A stretch of 8,478 nt of DNA. It comes from Vulcanimicrobiota bacterium (GTDB taxonomy: Bacteria > Vulcanimicrobiota > Vulcanimicrobiia > Vulcanimicrobiales > Vulcanimicrobiaceae). Below, one piece after another: positions 1 through 6,238 of the stretch (the first letter of the stretch is position 1; each line of letters opens with the position of its first letter). The position numbers and the translations under genes are program-made. The notes below the pieces were generated by a model. That model worked only from the letters and a program-made list of their open reading frames with translations, did not search any database and was not told the DNA's origin. The stretch covers positions 1 to 8,478 of the forward strand of contig JAFAOZ010000201.1 of the NCBI GenBank assembly GCA_019247395.1, in the 5' to 3' direction.

Positions 1-773
1 TGGAAGTCGTACGTCGTCGCGCCGCCTTCGCTACGGAAGTAGAAGATGATCGTTTGCGAGTTGCCACCGGTCACCGACGTCCCGCCGTTGTCCGCGGTAA
101 TCGCCGGATCGTTCCAATCCGAAACGGTGCCGTTGGCAATTGCGCAATAGGTCCACGTCGAGAGCTTGACGTTCGTGACCGAGAAATCGTTGGGCCGGTA
201 TGGAAGGACGATATTCCCGCCGATCTGCGGAAATTCGAATGGTTGGCCCCACGTAACTGAGCCGCTGAGGCGGCCGTTATAGTATGGCGTACCGGACGCG
301 CAGCATTCGGTTGACGCCAACGCGACCGCGGACGACGCAAAGTCGAGGGGATCCTGTCTGCCGCCGAAACCGGTGACCGACTGCCCGAGCGGGGCGCACG
401 GGCCGGTCGGCGGAAAACCTGAGTCGCCGGAGCCTTCGAAGGCCTTGCGGCCATCGGTGCTGCCGGTGATGCAGTAATAAATCGTGCCCGTGGTCGGTGC
501 GGCGAAGAAGAGCGAGCCAGCACCCGGTCCGGGCTGCGAGCTATTGTAATAGCCGACGGGTTGTACGCCGAGGTTGTACGCATAGCCCGGGAAGTCCGCG
601 CCACCGGCGTGAAGATCTTGCGGGCCGTTATCGAGATGGTGGGCGCGGTGCTGCGAAGCGGCGGAAGTGTTCGGTATCGCCGAGACTCCCGAACTGCCGG
701 CATTACCGTTACAGCCGGCAAATAAGAGTCCGGGAATGGCTGCCAAGGCCAGTGTAGCGAGGGGTTTGTTCAT
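1..773 (-). CDS. PstS-like periplasmic solute-binding lipoprotein (3' end beyond window)
   Basis: The first 257 residues are visible; the frame stays open to the window edge. A signal peptide ends in a lipobox-like LFAGC (Cys21), so the protein is probably an exported lipoprotein. The rest aligns by eye with PstS-type phosphate-binding proteins of ABC transporters: GGADFPGY (57-64, PstS GATFPAP), DFASSAVAL (144-152, PstS DFGASDAPL), PQIGGNIVLPY (182-192), NGTVSDWNDPAIT (214-226) and RSEGGATTYDF (247-257, PstS RADGSGTSFVF). Between the first two blocks lies a longer segment than usual with cysteines at 101 and 126; C157, C158 and C210 follow. Several phosphate ligands of E. coli PstS are replaced, so the ligand is uncertain. 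The ATG at 773 is preceded by AAGGA (782-786) at 8 nt. It starts 31 bp after the propeller gene, probably on the same transcript. No transporter permease or ATPase is visible. Confidence 0.8.
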   Translation of the reverse strand, partial: MNKPLATLALAAIPGLLFAGCNGNAGSSGVSAIPNTSAASQHRAHHLDNGPQDLHAGGADFPGYAYNLGVQPVGYYNSSQPGPGAGSLFFAAPTTGTIYYCITGSTDGRKAFEGSGDSGFPPTGPCAPLGQSVTGFGGRQDPLDFASSAVALASTECCASGTPYYNGRLSGSVTWGQPFEFPQIGGNIVLPYRPNDFSVTNVKLSTWTYCAIANGTVSDWNDPAITADNGGTSVTGGNSQTIIFYFRSEGGATTYDF

Positions 774-804
774 TTCCTTTTTCCTTAATGGAGCGTTAGT
801 GGTA

Positions 805-2727
805 TCAATGGGTCGCGGTGATTACGCTTGCAATTGGAGCGTTTAATCCGGTCGATGAGCCGGAAATTTGTGTCGTTGGTCTGACTGTGCCGCGTGCCTG
901 CGACTTGAAGACGTCGACGGCATTATTGAAATCGTCTACCACAAAGATGCGCGATCCGTAGTATGTGATCGACGGGAAGAATTGCGACTGCAGAATGCGC
1001 GGCGAGTTACACTGCGGGTTTTGCGTATAGACGCCTGCCAGCGTCAAGCTCCGCAGCGGCGGAACGTCCGTTACTCCTCCGCTTGAACCCGCGGCGTAAA
1101 CATTGACCTGTCCCTGGCACGACGTCGAGCTTCCGCTTCCGGAGAGCGCAGAGTTCGCAACGAAGATTTCACCGCTCGTGTCGAGCGAAACGTTCGTCGT
1201 GAGTCCGGGCGTAAGCTTCGTCGAGGAATCCCATGGAATGGTTCGGGCCGGCGAAACCGAGGGGTTACCGTTATCGGATGCCGACGTTACGAAAACGCCG
1301 TACGTCGAGCCGAGCACCGAATGCAACGCGCCGTTGAGGTAGAAGTTGCCGGATGGATCCAACGCAAGCCCTGTCGGACCGGCATAATAGAGCGTCGGTG
1401 ACGCATACGCCCAAGCTAACGACGGCGCCGTCGGGCCGCTCGCAGCGGACGCATAGGTGAGCACGGCATCGCTTCCGCCGATTCCGTCAATGCCGGTCGC
1501 GCCGTACGTCACGAGCGTTCCGGAGCTCCCGAGGCTCATGAAGAGCGGAAAGACCGTCGTCTTCGATTGTTTGTCGGCCTTGATGACCGCGACGGGCTGA
1601 TCGTTTCCGGTCGCGCCCGGCGCGTATACCGCAATCTGATTGCCGGTGTCGGGCGTACCGCTCGACGGCGCAAAGCCGTATTGATTGTCGAAGTAGCCGA
1701 CGTACAAGTTGCCGGTGGCGTCGACCGCGATGCTGCGGGCGAAGAGCTTCGAGCTCAAGTTCAGCGTGCGCAGCGGCGCAACGTTACCCGTAGCTTTGCC
1801 GTCGTACTCGGTCACGGTTGCACCCTGGCCGTTATTGGAGCCCGCGTTGAGCACGTAAATCGTGCCGACCGGCGGGGGCGGCTGCCGGCCGCGCACGTTG
1901 AACTGCGCGCCGGCGCCGATGGAGCCCGGTCCGTCGACACTTGCCGCGAGCGTAATCGAAGAGGCCTGTTTGTTCCCGTCGTACTGCAGCGTGATGTGCG
2001 AGGAGGGCTTTGAAATCGAGAGCGACCCTCCGGAGTTTCGCCCATTCCGTAAGAGAAATGCGTGTGCGCCATCGCCTTGAACGGCAAGCGCAATTGCTGA
2101 CTGATAATTGCTTGGGCCTACGATCTGTGCACCGGTCGCGTCGAATGCGGCGAGATTTACGTCGGCTCGCGTGGCGTCGCCGCGTTTGGCACTGGCCGGC
2201 TGCACTGAGAGCTTCAGCGCGGCGACAACGCCGTAGAGCGTTAACGTCAGCGTGTTGCTGATCTGCATCCCGCCGCCGCCCGAGCCGATCTGCGCCTCAG
2301 CGGTACCCGCCGAAAGCAGCGATCCGGTGCCATTGGTGCCCGCGTAGGTGGTAACGGAGAAGACGTCGTGCCCCGCGGCGCCGAGCACGGTGCCAGTGCA
2401 GACCGTTGCGCCCGAGAGCGCTCTGCAGCCGTGCGCGTGCGCGACGGTGTTGATCGTCTTCGGATTGACGCCGCCCACCGGGTTTCCGTTCACCGTCGAT
2501 AACATGACGACGATCGAATGCGTGTTGACCGAAACGTAATTCGGATTGATGCTGCGGCGCTTTTGCGCCGGAATCGTGACGGTAACTTTGACGTTGACAA
2601 ACTTCGGCGGCGGATTTCCGCCACCGCCGCCCGGCGAGTTGACGACCGAGCCTGCCGGGAACGTGCCGGCGCCGCCGCAGGCGGTGAGCGCCGCCGCGGC
2701 AAGGAGAAGCGCAGCTCGTCGAATCAT
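805..2727 (-). CDS. Secreted lipoprotein with NHL-like beta-propeller
   Basis: 640 residues. The signal peptide has a clear lipobox LTAC (Cys17), followed by a Gly/Pro-rich linker (18-43, with GGGGG and PPP). Residues 44 to about 285 look like beta-rich, Ig-like material, with C101 and C110 as a possible disulfide. Residues about 288-620 contain roughly six imperfect repeats of the form 'A-D-x-x-G-x-(I/L)-(Y/F)-V ... (V/T)-Y-A-x-G', for example SIAVDATGNLYVG (332-344), LALDPSGNFYLNG (454-466), VSLDTSGEIFVAN (513-525) and YYGSRIFVVDDF (589-600). This resembles NHL/SMP-30-like propeller blades. No catalytic residues can be assigned; a cell-surface binding or scaffolding role is an inference. 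I chose ATG 2727 because it places the signal peptide at the N terminus and overlaps the dioxygenase stop by ATGA, which suggests translational coupling. The frame runs open upstream to 3183, but that part lies antiparallel-free within the dioxygenase gene in another frame and is not credible coding. Confidence 0.85.
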   Translation of the reverse strand: MIRRAALLLAAAALTACGGAGTFPAGSVVNSPGGGGGNPPPKFVNVKVTVTIPAQKRRSINPNYVSVNTHSIVVMLSTVNGNPVGGVNPKTINTVAHAHGCRALSGATVCTGTVLGAAGHDVFSVTTYAGTNGTGSLLSAGTAEAQIGSGGGGMQISNTLTLTLYGVVAALKLSVQPASAKRGDATRADVNLAAFDATGAQIVGPSNYQSAIALAVQGDGAHAFLLRNGRNSGGSLSISKPSSHITLQYDGNKQASSITLAASVDGPGSIGAGAQFNVRGRQPPPPVGTIYVLNAGSNNGQGATVTEYDGKATGNVAPLRTLNLSSKLFARSIAVDATGNLYVGYFDNQYGFAPSSGTPDTGNQIAVYAPGATGNDQPVAVIKADKQSKTTVFPLFMSLGSSGTLVTYGATGIDGIGGSDAVLTYASAASGPTAPSLAWAYASPTLYYAGPTGLALDPSGNFYLNGALHSVLGSTYGVFVTSASDNGNPSVSPARTIPWDSSTKLTPGLTTNVSLDTSGEIFVANSALSGSGSSTSCQGQVNVYAAGSSGGVTDVPPLRSLTLAGVYTQNPQCNSPRILQSQFFPSITYYGSRIFVVDDFNNAVDVFKSQARGTVRPTTQISGSSTGLNAPIASVITATH

Positions 2728-3278
2728 GCGCGCACTACTACCCGGTCGTCTAGAACGATCGCGTCGTAAACGCTGTAGGCACGGTCGCAGCGGCGTGCGG
2801 GCGGATCGTAGACGAGAAACTCTTGCAACGGGCGCGCATAAAGATGAAGCGATACGGCTTGCGACTGCGGCGTCGCGCCGACGCGGTGCAAATCGAACGG
2901 CCCGGAACGCAGGTCCATCGCACCGGGGCCTAGTGTGCGGGTCTCTCTCGACTCCACCTCGGCGACTCCGGAAACCTCGCCCCCATCCAGCCGCACGTAG
3001 TCGTCCACCACGAGCGCACCGTCGAGAACGAGCATCCAGCAATGCTGGCCGCCATGGTCGTGAATAGCCGACGTGGCACCGGCCGACCAGTTCAGCAGAA
3101 GCAGCTCGAAATTGGCATCCCGGTAGACTCTGGTCCGGGTGTAGTCGCCCGGCCGGGAAAGGAGCGTCTCCCGGCCGGGCCATTGGCGTGCGTTTTGTCC
3201 TAGAAGAGTCCCTATGTCGGATGAGGCCCGCGAAAGAGGGCCCCGATCCCGAAGCTCGTCGATGAGTTGCCGAAACAC
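2724..3278 (-). CDS. cdoA: Cysteine dioxygenase family thiol dioxygenase (cupin)
   Basis: 184 residues from GTG 3278. The family uses non-haem Fe(II) and O2 to oxidise a thiol to a sulfinate, in the main case L-cysteine to cysteine sulfinate, in the cytoplasm. The iron ligands are H73 and H75 in IHDHGGQHC and H131 in DLHRV. R48 in the YTRT motif matches rat CDO Arg60, which binds the cysteine carboxylate, and argues for a cysteine-type rather than the Gln-type (3-mercaptopropionate) enzyme. SLHLY (143-147) carries the conserved Ser-His-Tyr triad. C80 and Y147 match the rat Cys93-Tyr157 cross-link pair, which is unusual in bacteria. The GTG start is supported by GGAGG 7 nt upstream and by a promoter covering the only upstream alternative (TTG 3329). 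The stop overlaps the lipoprotein start (ATGA). The gene is first in its transcript and probably repressed through the palindrome in its promoter. Confidence 0.88.
   Translation of the reverse strand: MFRQLIDELRDRGPLSRASSDIGTLLGQNARQWPGRETLLSRPGDYTRTRVYRDANFELLLLNWSAGATSAIHDHGGQHCWMLVLDGALVVDDYVRLDGGEVSGVAEVESRETRTLGPGAMDLRSGPFDLHRVGATPQSQAVSLHLYARPLQEFLVYDPPARRCDRAYSVYDAIVLDDRVVVRA
3147..3180 (-). repeat. Perfect 12-bp inverted repeat inside the dioxygenase gene
   Basis: The arms at 3147-3158 and 3169-3180 are exact reverse complements (GCCCGGCCGGGA / TCCCGGCCGGGC) separated by 10 bases. Each arm also contains the self-complementary core CCCGGCCGGG, so the pair is both an inverted and a direct repeat. 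In the mRNA it would form a very stable GC stem about 100 nt after the start codon. The encoded residues, W-P-G-R and S-R-P-G, fit the reading frame normally. There is no T tract, so it is not a standard terminator. Its function is unknown. Confidence 0.8.
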
Positions 3279-3283
3279 GAGTT

Positions 3284-3290
3284 CCCCTCC
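3284..3290 (-). promoter_or_regulatory. Shine-Dalgarno that sets the dioxygenase start
   Basis: On the minus strand the sequence is GGAGGGG, and GGAGG lies 7 nt upstream of GTG 3278. This is the strongest ribosome-binding site in the window. It makes GTG 3278 a better start than the TTG 17 codons further upstream, whose position coincides with the -35 box. Confidence 0.8.
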
Positions 3291-3299
3291 AGGCAGCAA

Positions 3300-3329
3300 A
3301 GAATAACCGAAGTTATTAACTTCGGTCAA
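3300..3329 (-). promoter_or_regulatory. Sigma70-type promoter of the dioxygenase unit
   Basis: On the minus strand, TTGACC (3324-3329, -35) and TATTCT (3300-3305, -10) are separated by 18 bp. The predicted transcription start falls near 3293, leaving a leader of about 15 nt that contains the Shine-Dalgarno. It lies about 40 bp downstream of the gcv terminator, so it starts a fresh transcript. The -10 box is only a moderate match to consensus. Confidence 0.6.
3306..3326 (-). promoter_or_regulatory. Perfect 21-bp palindromic operator in the promoter spacer
   Basis: The arms ACCGAAGTTA and TAACTTCGGT are exact reverse complements around one central base. The palindrome fills the whole -35/-10 spacer and covers three bases of the -35 box. 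A dimeric repressor bound here would block RNA polymerase. The length and symmetry suit winged-helix or HTH dimers (MarR, HxlR, TetR types), but I cannot name the regulator and no regulator gene is in the window. Confidence 0.7.
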
Positions 3330-3367
3330 CTATTAGGAGATTGAAACTCATTACTCCTTTCACGGAC

Positions 3368-3392
3368 AAAAAAAAGCGCCACGTTGGCCGCT
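3368..3392 (-). terminator. Intrinsic terminator of the gcv operon
   Basis: On the minus strand, AGCG-G-CC / GGCGCT forms a six-pair stem with one bulged G and a five-base loop (AACGT), followed directly by eight Ts. It begins 22 bp after the gcvPB stop codon, where the operon should end. The short bulged stem may terminate less than completely. Confidence 0.7.
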
Positions 3393-3414
3393 TGCTTTGC
3401 CTGGACTTGGTTGC

Positions 3415-4863
3415 TTAAGGCCGCCAGCGCAAGTCGGGCTGCCTCGCCGCCCGCGTCTCATCCACCCGGCCGACGACCGTCGTCACCGGCGCATCGAAGA
3501 GCGCCTGCGGATCGGTGTGGGCGCGCTGCACGATTTTCGCGAGCGCCTCCGCGAAGGCATCGAGGGTTTCTTTCGATTCCGTCTCCGTCGGCTCGATCAT
3601 CAGGCACTCCGGAACGAGCAGCGGAAAGTACATCGTCGGGGCCATGTAGCCGTAGTCGAGCAATGCCTTTGCCAAATCGAGCGCGCGCACGCCGTTCTGT
3701 TTCTTCAGACGCTGCGCCGACGCGACGAACTCGTGCCGGCAGATCTCGGGATAGGGCGTCTCGAGAAACTCGGCAATCTTCACGCGCAAGTAGTTTGCGT
3801 TGAGGACCGCAAGCTGCGAGACGCGCTTGAGTCCCTCGCTTCCGTTTGCGTAGAGATATGCGAGCGCGCGAACCGCGTGCGCGAAGTTCGACCAGAAAGA
3901 ACGCAGCGGCCCGATCGACTTCGGCCGATCGAAATCCAAATGGAAATTCGATTCCTCACGAACCACGACCGGCGTAGGCAGGTAGTCGACAAGATGCGCG
4001 GCGACGCCCAACGGACCGTGGCCGGCGCCACCGCCGCCATGTGGAATAGTGAAGGTCTTATGCGTATTGAGATGCATGAGGTCAAACCCCATATCGCCGG
4101 GCCGGGTGTACCCCATGATTGCATTGGCGTTGGCGCCGTCGTAATACATCAGACCGCCGGCTTCGTGAACTACGGCCGCGATGGCCGCAATCTCTTCTTC
4201 GAAGAGACCCAGCGTGTTCGGATTGGTCATCATGCAGACCGCGGTATCGGCGCCCACCACCTTGCGAATCTCGGCGACGCTTACGCGGCCGCGCTCGTTG
4301 CTCGGCATCGAAATGACTTTAAACCCGCACATGGCCGCGGATGCCGGATTCGTGCCGTGCGCTGTATCGGGGACGATCACCTTGTCGCGGCTCGTCTCTC
4401 CGCGCTCCTTGAAGTATTTCTTTGCGATCAGCAGTGCGCCCAGCTCGGCATGAGCTCCGGCCGACGGATTCAGCGAAAAGGCCGCCATCCCGAAGAGCGA
4501 GCTCAAGGAGCGCTCCAACTCGTACATGACCGCGAGCGCCCCTTGCGCGAGATCGTCGGGCGTGTAGGGGTGAAGCTCGGCAAACTCCGGACGGGTCGCG
4601 ATGGCGTCGTTGACGCGCGGATTGTACTTCATGGTACAGGAGCCGAGCGGATAGAAGCCGAGGTCGATCCCGAACGTTCGCTGCGACAGCCGCGTAAAGT
4701 GCCGAACGACGTCGAGTTCGCTGTTGTCGGGCAGCGGTAATTCGTCACGCAGGAGCTGCCGCGGTAAAAAGTTCTCCAGGGGCTTGCCCTGCTCGAAGTA
4801 GCGGTTCGCGCGCCCCTCCTGGCCGGACTCGAAGATCAGCGCAATGGCACCGGCCTCAGACAT
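3415..4863 (-). CDS. gcvPB: Glycine dehydrogenase (decarboxylating) subunit 2
   Basis: 482 residues, the normal length for the C-terminal half of split P proteins. With GcvPA it forms the PLP enzyme that decarboxylates glycine and passes the aminomethyl group to lipoyl-GcvH, in the cytoplasm. The PLP lysine is K269 in LNTHKTFTIPHGGGG (265-279). Other family blocks are YPLGSCTMKYNPR (71-83), LNPSAGAHAELGALL (131-145), PDTAHGTNPASAAMCGF (165-181), MTNPNTLGLFE (212-222), YYDGANANAIMG (240-251) and a C-terminal APTMYFPL-type segment. The ATG overlaps the end of gcvPA by 8 nt with only a weak Shine-Dalgarno, so translation is probably coupled to keep the subunits in equal amounts. It is the last gene before the terminator. 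Confidence 0.97.
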   Translation of the reverse strand: MSEAGAIALIFESGQEGRANRYFEQGKPLENFLPRQLLRDELPLPDNSELDVVRHFTRLSQRTFGIDLGFYPLGSCTMKYNPRVNDAIATRPEFAELHPYTPDDLAQGALAVMYELERSLSSLFGMAAFSLNPSAGAHAELGALLIAKKYFKERGETSRDKVIVPDTAHGTNPASAAMCGFKVISMPSNERGRVSVAEIRKVVGADTAVCMMTNPNTLGLFEEEIAAIAAVVHEAGGLMYYDGANANAIMGYTRPGDMGFDLMHLNTHKTFTIPHGGGGAGHGPLGVAAHLVDYLPTPVVVREESNFHLDFDRPKSIGPLRSFWSNFAHAVRALAYLYANGSEGLKRVSQLAVLNANYLRVKIAEFLETPYPEICRHEFVASAQRLKKQNGVRALDLAKALLDYGYMAPTMYFPLLVPECLMIEPTETESKETLDAFAEALAKIVQRAHTDPQALFDAPVTTVVGRVDETRAARQPDLRWRP

Positions 4864-6217
4864 GGGCCGGCACCCGCAGAATCTCTTTGAGCGCGCCGGC
4901 GAGTGCGGCGATATCGCCGGTCGTCGTAAGCTCCGTCGCCGTCATCAGAATGCATGAGTCGAGCTCGGGATAGAAGCGTCCCAAATCGACTCCGCCCAAA
5001 ATCCGATTTGCGCGCAACCCGGCGAGCACGTCGCGAGCCGGGCGCCCGACGTCGGCAACGAACTCGTTAAAGAACGGTGCGTCGTATGGCAACCGGATGC
5101 CGGCGACGTTTGCAACCGCGCTGGCAAGTTCGCGCGACCGAGCGAGATTCAGTGCGGCGGCGTCGCGAAGGCCCGTCTTACCCAATAGTGCCAAATAGAT
5201 CGTCGCAATCAGCGCGCAATGCGCCTGATTCGTGCAGATATTCGACGTCGCGCGTTCGCGCCGTATATGCTGTTCGCGCGCTTGCAGCGTCAGCACGTAG
5301 GCAGTGCGTCCCGCGTTGTCGACGGTCTTTCCTACGAGCCGCCCCGGAATGCGGCGCATGTGCTCTTCGGTCGCGGCGATGAATCCTACATACGGGCCGC
5401 CGTACGCCATCGCCACGCCGAAGCTCTGCGCTTCGCCTGCGACGATCTGCGCTCCCCACGCGGCCGGCGGTGCGAGTGCGGCGAGTGCGAGCGCTTCAGC
5501 GACGACACCGATCGGTATCGTTCCGCTCGCCGACGCTGCTTGGGTGAGATCGGACGACGGCTCTTCGACGTTGCCCAAAAAGTTCGGCGACTGAATTGCA
5601 ATGGCTGCGTACTCTTTCGTGGCGAGCATTTCGGCCGCCAGGCGGTAGTCGGTGACGCCGCCGCGCGCGAACGCGACTTCGTCGACTTCCACGTCGAGAC
5701 CGTCGCAATACGTGCGCAGCACGGCGCGATAGTTCGGGTGAATCGCGCGCGAAACGAGAACTTTCCGCCGGCCGCTCGCACCCAGCGCCATGATCGCCGC
5801 CTCGGCCAGGGCCGTTGCGCCGTCGTACACCGAAGCGTCGGCCAAATCCATTCCCGTCAGCAAGCAGATGTAGGTCTGCCACTCGTAAATCGCTTGCAGA
5901 TAACCTTGCGATACCTCCGCCTGGTATGGCGTGTAGGCCGTGAGAAATTCGCCGCGCATGGCAAGTGCCGCAATCGCCGGCGGGACGTAGTGGCGGTAGG
6001 AACCGGCGCCCAGAAACGAACGATACTCGACGCCCTGATTCTGTGCAGCGAGATGTGCGAAACGGCGCTGTATGAGATACTCCGGAAGCGCGGGGACGAC
6101 GTCCAACTTTTGTTTGAGCGCGATCTCCGCGGGCACGCGCAGCAGCTCGTCCAGCGAGGCGATGCCGATGGTTTGGAGCATTTGCTCTACGTCGCGCTCG
6201 GTGTGCGGCGCGTACAT
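4856..6217 (-). CDS. gcvPA: Glycine dehydrogenase (decarboxylating) subunit 1
   Basis: 453 residues, typical of the N-terminal half of the split P protein (the Bacillus/Thermotoga arrangement rather than the single-chain P protein of E. coli). Visible blocks are FLGAGSYRHYVPPAI (68-82), TAYTPYQAEVSQG (93-105), MDLADASVYDGATALAEA (123-140), AYGGPYVGFIA (271-281), PGRLVGKTVD (291-300) and REQHIRRERATSNICTN (314-330), all characteristic. It carries no PLP lysine, which GcvPB supplies. The ATG at 6217 matches the usual family N terminus (M-Y-x-P-x-T). The ribosome-binding site is poor: GGAG lies 13 nt upstream and AGG abuts the ATG. The gene follows the secreted-protein gene by 21 bp. Confidence 0.97.
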   Translation of the reverse strand: MYAPHTERDVEQMLQTIGIASLDELLRVPAEIALKQKLDVVPALPEYLIQRRFAHLAAQNQGVEYRSFLGAGSYRHYVPPAIAALAMRGEFLTAYTPYQAEVSQGYLQAIYEWQTYICLLTGMDLADASVYDGATALAEAAIMALGASGRRKVLVSRAIHPNYRAVLRTYCDGLDVEVDEVAFARGGVTDYRLAAEMLATKEYAAIAIQSPNFLGNVEEPSSDLTQAASASGTIPIGVVAEALALAALAPPAAWGAQIVAGEAQSFGVAMAYGGPYVGFIAATEEHMRRIPGRLVGKTVDNAGRTAYVLTLQAREQHIRRERATSNICTNQAHCALIATIYLALLGKTGLRDAAALNLARSRELASAVANVAGIRLPYDAPFFNEFVADVGRPARDVLAGLRANRILGGVDLGRFYPELDSCILMTATELTTTGDIAALAGALKEILRVPAHV

Positions 6218-6238
6218 CCTACTATTGATTCTCCGTGG

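Noticed and set aside
71..721. Minus-strand 216-codon open frame within the PstS-like gene
   Set aside because: It is an out-of-frame reading, rich in Arg, Ser and Pro; the PstS motifs, signal peptide and Shine-Dalgarno are all in the frame starting at 773.
774..804. Possible terminator or separate promoter between the propeller and PstS-like genes
   Set aside because: The 31 bases show no hairpin with a T tract and no convincing -35/-10 pair, only the Shine-Dalgarno.
2728..3183. N-terminal extension of the propeller lipoprotein frame to 3183
   Set aside because: It lies inside the dioxygenase gene in another frame, is Arg/Pro-rich low-complexity sequence, and would bury the lipobox signal peptide.
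3306..3326. Resemblance of the palindrome arms to loxP arms (shared ATAACTTCG)
   Set aside because: loxP has 13-bp arms and an 8-bp asymmetric spacer; here the arms meet around one base and sit in a promoter. The shared nine bases are taken as coincidence.
3318..3353. Possible 11-codon leader peptide (ATG AGT TTC ...) just after AAAGGAG
   Set aside because: The Shine-Dalgarno is only 2 nt from the ATG and the frame lies upstream of and across the -35 box, so it would not be in the dioxygenase transcript; it also lies beyond the gcv terminator.
3397..4740. Plus-strand open frame of about 447 codons opposite gcvPB
   Set aside because: It is the mirror frame of a clearly conserved gene; such frames are common in GC-rich DNA. 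Its product is Arg-rich and has no recognisable motifs or good ribosome-binding site.
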